This document shows, piece after piece, positions 4,091 to 5,830 of a stretch of DNA of 5,830 nt (positions are counted from its first letter, which is position 1; the number at the start of each line of letters is the position of its first letter). This DNA is from Candidatus Roizmanbacteria bacterium CG_4_9_14_0_8_um_filter_34_12 (GTDB taxonomy: Bacteria > Patescibacteriota > Microgenomatia > UBA1406 > GWC2-37-13). The position numbers and the translations under genes are program-made. Under the pieces are notes generated by a model. The model ran no database searches. It was given only the letters and a program-made list of their open reading frames with translations, and was not told where the DNA came from. The DNA lies in NCBI GenBank assembly GCA_002789465.1, contig PFTH01000222.1:1-5830 (forward strand). The letters run 5' to 3'.

Positions 4091-5830
4091 ATGACTAAAG
4101 ATTTATCTACGTTGTTTTATCCCAAATCAATCGCAATCGTTGGGGCGTCGACAAATGTTGGAAAGGTGGGGGGGATTGTTTTACAAAACATCAGACAATC
4201 GGGCTACAAAGGGAATATTTATCCGGTTAATCCAAATTATGAAAATATTGATACATTAAAATGTTATGCAAAATTAGAGTTGTTGCCGGAAGCTCCTGAT
4301 TTATTAATTGTAGCGGTTCCAATTTCCACAACATTCACTGTTTTACAAGAAGCTGGGACAAAGGGAATAAAAAATGCAGTTGTCTATGCTGCCGGATTTA
4401 AAGAGATAGGGAAAGATGGAGAACAACTAGAAGATCAGTTAAAACAAATCTGTGTTCAGTTTGGAATTAATATGATCGGTCCAAACTGTTTGGGATTTGT
4501 AAATAATCTGTGTCCGCTTAATGCAACTTTCGCAAAGACCAACGGACAATCAGGGAATATTCGTTTTATTTCTCAGTCCGGAGCTATTGCTTCGAGTATG
4601 TTTGATTGGTGTGATGCGCATAACTTGGGATTTGCTGAGTTTGTTACGCTCGGTAATAAGGCAGTTTTAAACGAAAACGATGTTCTTCAATTTTTTTTGG
4701 ACCATCCGATTAACACACTTACTAATGAACAACAAAAAGGGCTATCTCATGTTTCGCCAATCGGTCTTTATCTGGAATCAATCACAAACGGTGTAGAATT
4801 CATGCGTTTAACTCGAGAGATTGGAAAGAAGAATCCGATTTTTATCATTAAACCGGGCAAGACTGCAGCTGCAGCTAAAGCGATGCAGTCGCATACTGGA
4901 GCAATTGCCGGCGCTGATTTTGTTTTAGAAAAAGCACTTAAGCAAAGTGGGGTAATTAGATGCAATGCTTTATCAGAATTTTTTAATTTAGCACGAGCAT
5001 TTGCTTGGGAGGATGAGCCAAATGAACCAAATATTGCCGTGATTTCAAATGCCGGAGGACCGGCAGTGATCAGTGCTGATGCGATTTCTGATGCTGGGTT
5101 ATCATTGGCGCAGTTTGATGACGATAAAAAAAAGCAATTATTAGAAATTCTTCCACGTGCTGCCAGCATTATGAATCCGGTGGATGTATTAGGTGATGCG
5201 TTAGCTGATCGGGTTGGAAAAGCAACAGAAATTGTTTTACAAACTGATCAAGTCGATACATTATTGGTGATATTAACTCCGCAAGTGATGACACAAATTG
5301 GTAAAACTGCCAGTTTAATCGGTATGCTCTCTGCAAAATATAAAAAACCAATCTTTTGTTCTTTTATTGGTGGTGGGATGGTAATTGAAGGAGAAAAAAT
5401 ATTAAATCAATATAAAATTCCATCATTTAGATTTCCAGAAGAAGCGATTATGGCAATTGGAACAATGTGGAGATGGAGACAGTTTCAAAAAGAACAACAA
5501 GAAAAAGGTAATGCAGAAACTGAAATCTATGAAAAAACTAACGAAATAAATAAGATTATCCAATTAGCTCATGGGCAGTTAAGCTTAGATAATCAACAGG
5601 CGACTCAAGTTTTTGAAATGATGGGAATTAACATTCCAAAAAGCCAAATAATTAAAACATTAGCAGAGGGAATTGTTTTTACGGAGAAAAACCAATGGCC
5701 AGTAGTCTTGAAATTATCTGCTCCGGGATTGCTTCATAAAACCGAGTATGGGGGTGTGGTAATGAATATAACAAATGAACAAGAAATTGTACTAGCGTGG
5801 GAAAAGATTAATAAAAATATACAGAAGCTT
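4091..5830 (+). CDS. ADP-forming acetyl-CoA synthetase (acetate-CoA ligase), fused alpha-beta, 3' truncated
   Basis: The frame stays open for 580 codons to the window edge; fused family members are about 700 residues, so roughly the last fifth is missing. The CoA-binding Rossmann domain opens with SIAIVGAS (14-21). The ligase domain has GPNCLG, ISQSGAIA (QSG at 162-164), the SHTGAIAG loop with H268, equivalent to the phosphorylated catalytic histidine, SNAGGPAVISAD (319-330) and NPVD (362-365). The ATP-grasp domain begins near 490, with LKLSAPGLLHKTEYGGV at 540-556. The enzyme converts acetyl-CoA, ADP and phosphate to acetate, CoA and ATP in the cytoplasm, which is the ATP-yielding step of acetate fermentation in archaea and many CPR bacteria. 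A linker of about ten extra residues lies near 205-215. An in-frame ATG at 4076 would add five residues, but TATAAT overlaps it. No Shine-Dalgarno is present. Confidence 0.93.
   Translation, partial: MTKDLSTLFYPKSIAIVGASTNVGKVGGIVLQNIRQSGYKGNIYPVNPNYENIDTLKCYAKLELLPEAPDLLIVAVPISTTFTVLQEAGTKGIKNAVVYAAGFKEIGKDGEQLEDQLKQICVQFGINMIGPNCLGFVNNLCPLNATFAKTNGQSGNIRFISQSGAIASSMFDWCDAHNLGFAEFVTLGNKAVLNENDVLQFFLDHPINTLTNEQQKGLSHVSPIGLYLESITNGVEFMRLTREIGKKNPIFIIKPGKTAAAAKAMQSHTGAIAGADFVLEKALKQSGVIRCNALSEFFNLARAFAWEDEPNEPNIAVISNAGGPAVISADAISDAGLSLAQFDDDKKKQLLEILPRAASIMNPVDVLGDALADRVGKATEIVLQTDQVDTLLVILTPQVMTQIGKTASLIGMLSAKYKKPIFCSFIGGGMVIEGEKILNQYKIPSFRFPEEAIMAIGTMWRWRQFQKEQQEKGNAETEIYEKTNEINKIIQLAHGQLSLDNQQATQVFEMMGINIPKSQIIKTLAEGIVFTEKNQWPVVLKLSAPGLLHKTEYGGVVMNITNEQEIVLAWEKINKNIQKL

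Noticed and set aside
4689..4696. Run of eight T in the acetyl-CoA synthetase as a programmed frameshift site
   Set aside because: The zero frame continues with conserved motifs on both sides and no stop is bypassed, so no slippage is needed.
4768..5169. 133-codon minus-strand reading frame
   Set aside because: It is antisense to the conserved central part of the acetyl-CoA synthetase, and its composition is what the opposite strand of that gene would give.
5169..5351. 60-codon minus-strand reading frame
   Set aside because: It is antisense to the acetyl-CoA synthetase and has no start signal or recognisable domain.

Overview
The window is AT-rich bacterial DNA with compact, mostly single-domain genes, and none of the starts has a convincing Shine-Dalgarno sequence. 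The gene set is a fused ADP-forming acetyl-CoA synthetase, a stand-alone [FeFe]-hydrogenase-like H-cluster domain next to a small ECF-S-like membrane protein, a VTT/TVP38 membrane protein and an OmpR/HisKA two-component pair. Short hairpin repeats of the type ATTCCC-N8-GGGAAT lie between the genes. This combination suggests a Patescibacteria/CPR genome, most likely of the Microgenomates type. That placement is an inference from gene content and style, not from a marker gene. TGA ends the VTT gene and does not occur inside any other gene, so code 11 fits and the TGA=Gly code of Gracilibacteria does not.

Layout. 1-156 (minus) is the N-terminus of a sensor histidine kinase that runs off the left edge. 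188-318 is a block of inverted hairpin repeats. 353-1030 (minus) is the OmpR-family response regulator, upstream of the kinase in the direction of transcription. A 70-bp divergent promoter region separates it from the VTT membrane protein at 1101-1688 (plus). A hairpin repeat at 1697-1723 lies between that gene and the convergent pair at 3087-1764 (minus): the ECF-S-like membrane protein first, then the H-cluster-domain protein. Next is an AadA-like nucleotidyltransferase at 3128-3895 (minus). A divergent intergenic region with dyads and a degenerate repeat copy leads to the ADP-forming acetyl-CoA synthetase, 4091 to the right edge (plus, 3' truncated). No gap without a gene exceeds 200 bp.

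How the parts may work together. The two-component pair would sense a signal at the membrane and control transcription, possibly including the divergent VTT gene. The acetyl-CoA synthetase would make ATP from acetyl-CoA, the usual energy-yielding step in fermentative CPR bacteria. The H-cluster-domain/membrane-protein operon is the least understood part. All four cysteines that hold the H-cluster [4Fe-4S] are present, but the proton-shuttle cysteine is replaced by proline and there are no accessory ferredoxin domains, so a redox or H2-sensing role, or an uncharacterised membrane complex, is more likely than fast H2 turnover.

The most unusual pattern is that five of the six likely transcription starts have a -10-like hexamer 6-9 nt before the start codon. 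This suggests that leaderless transcripts are the local rule.
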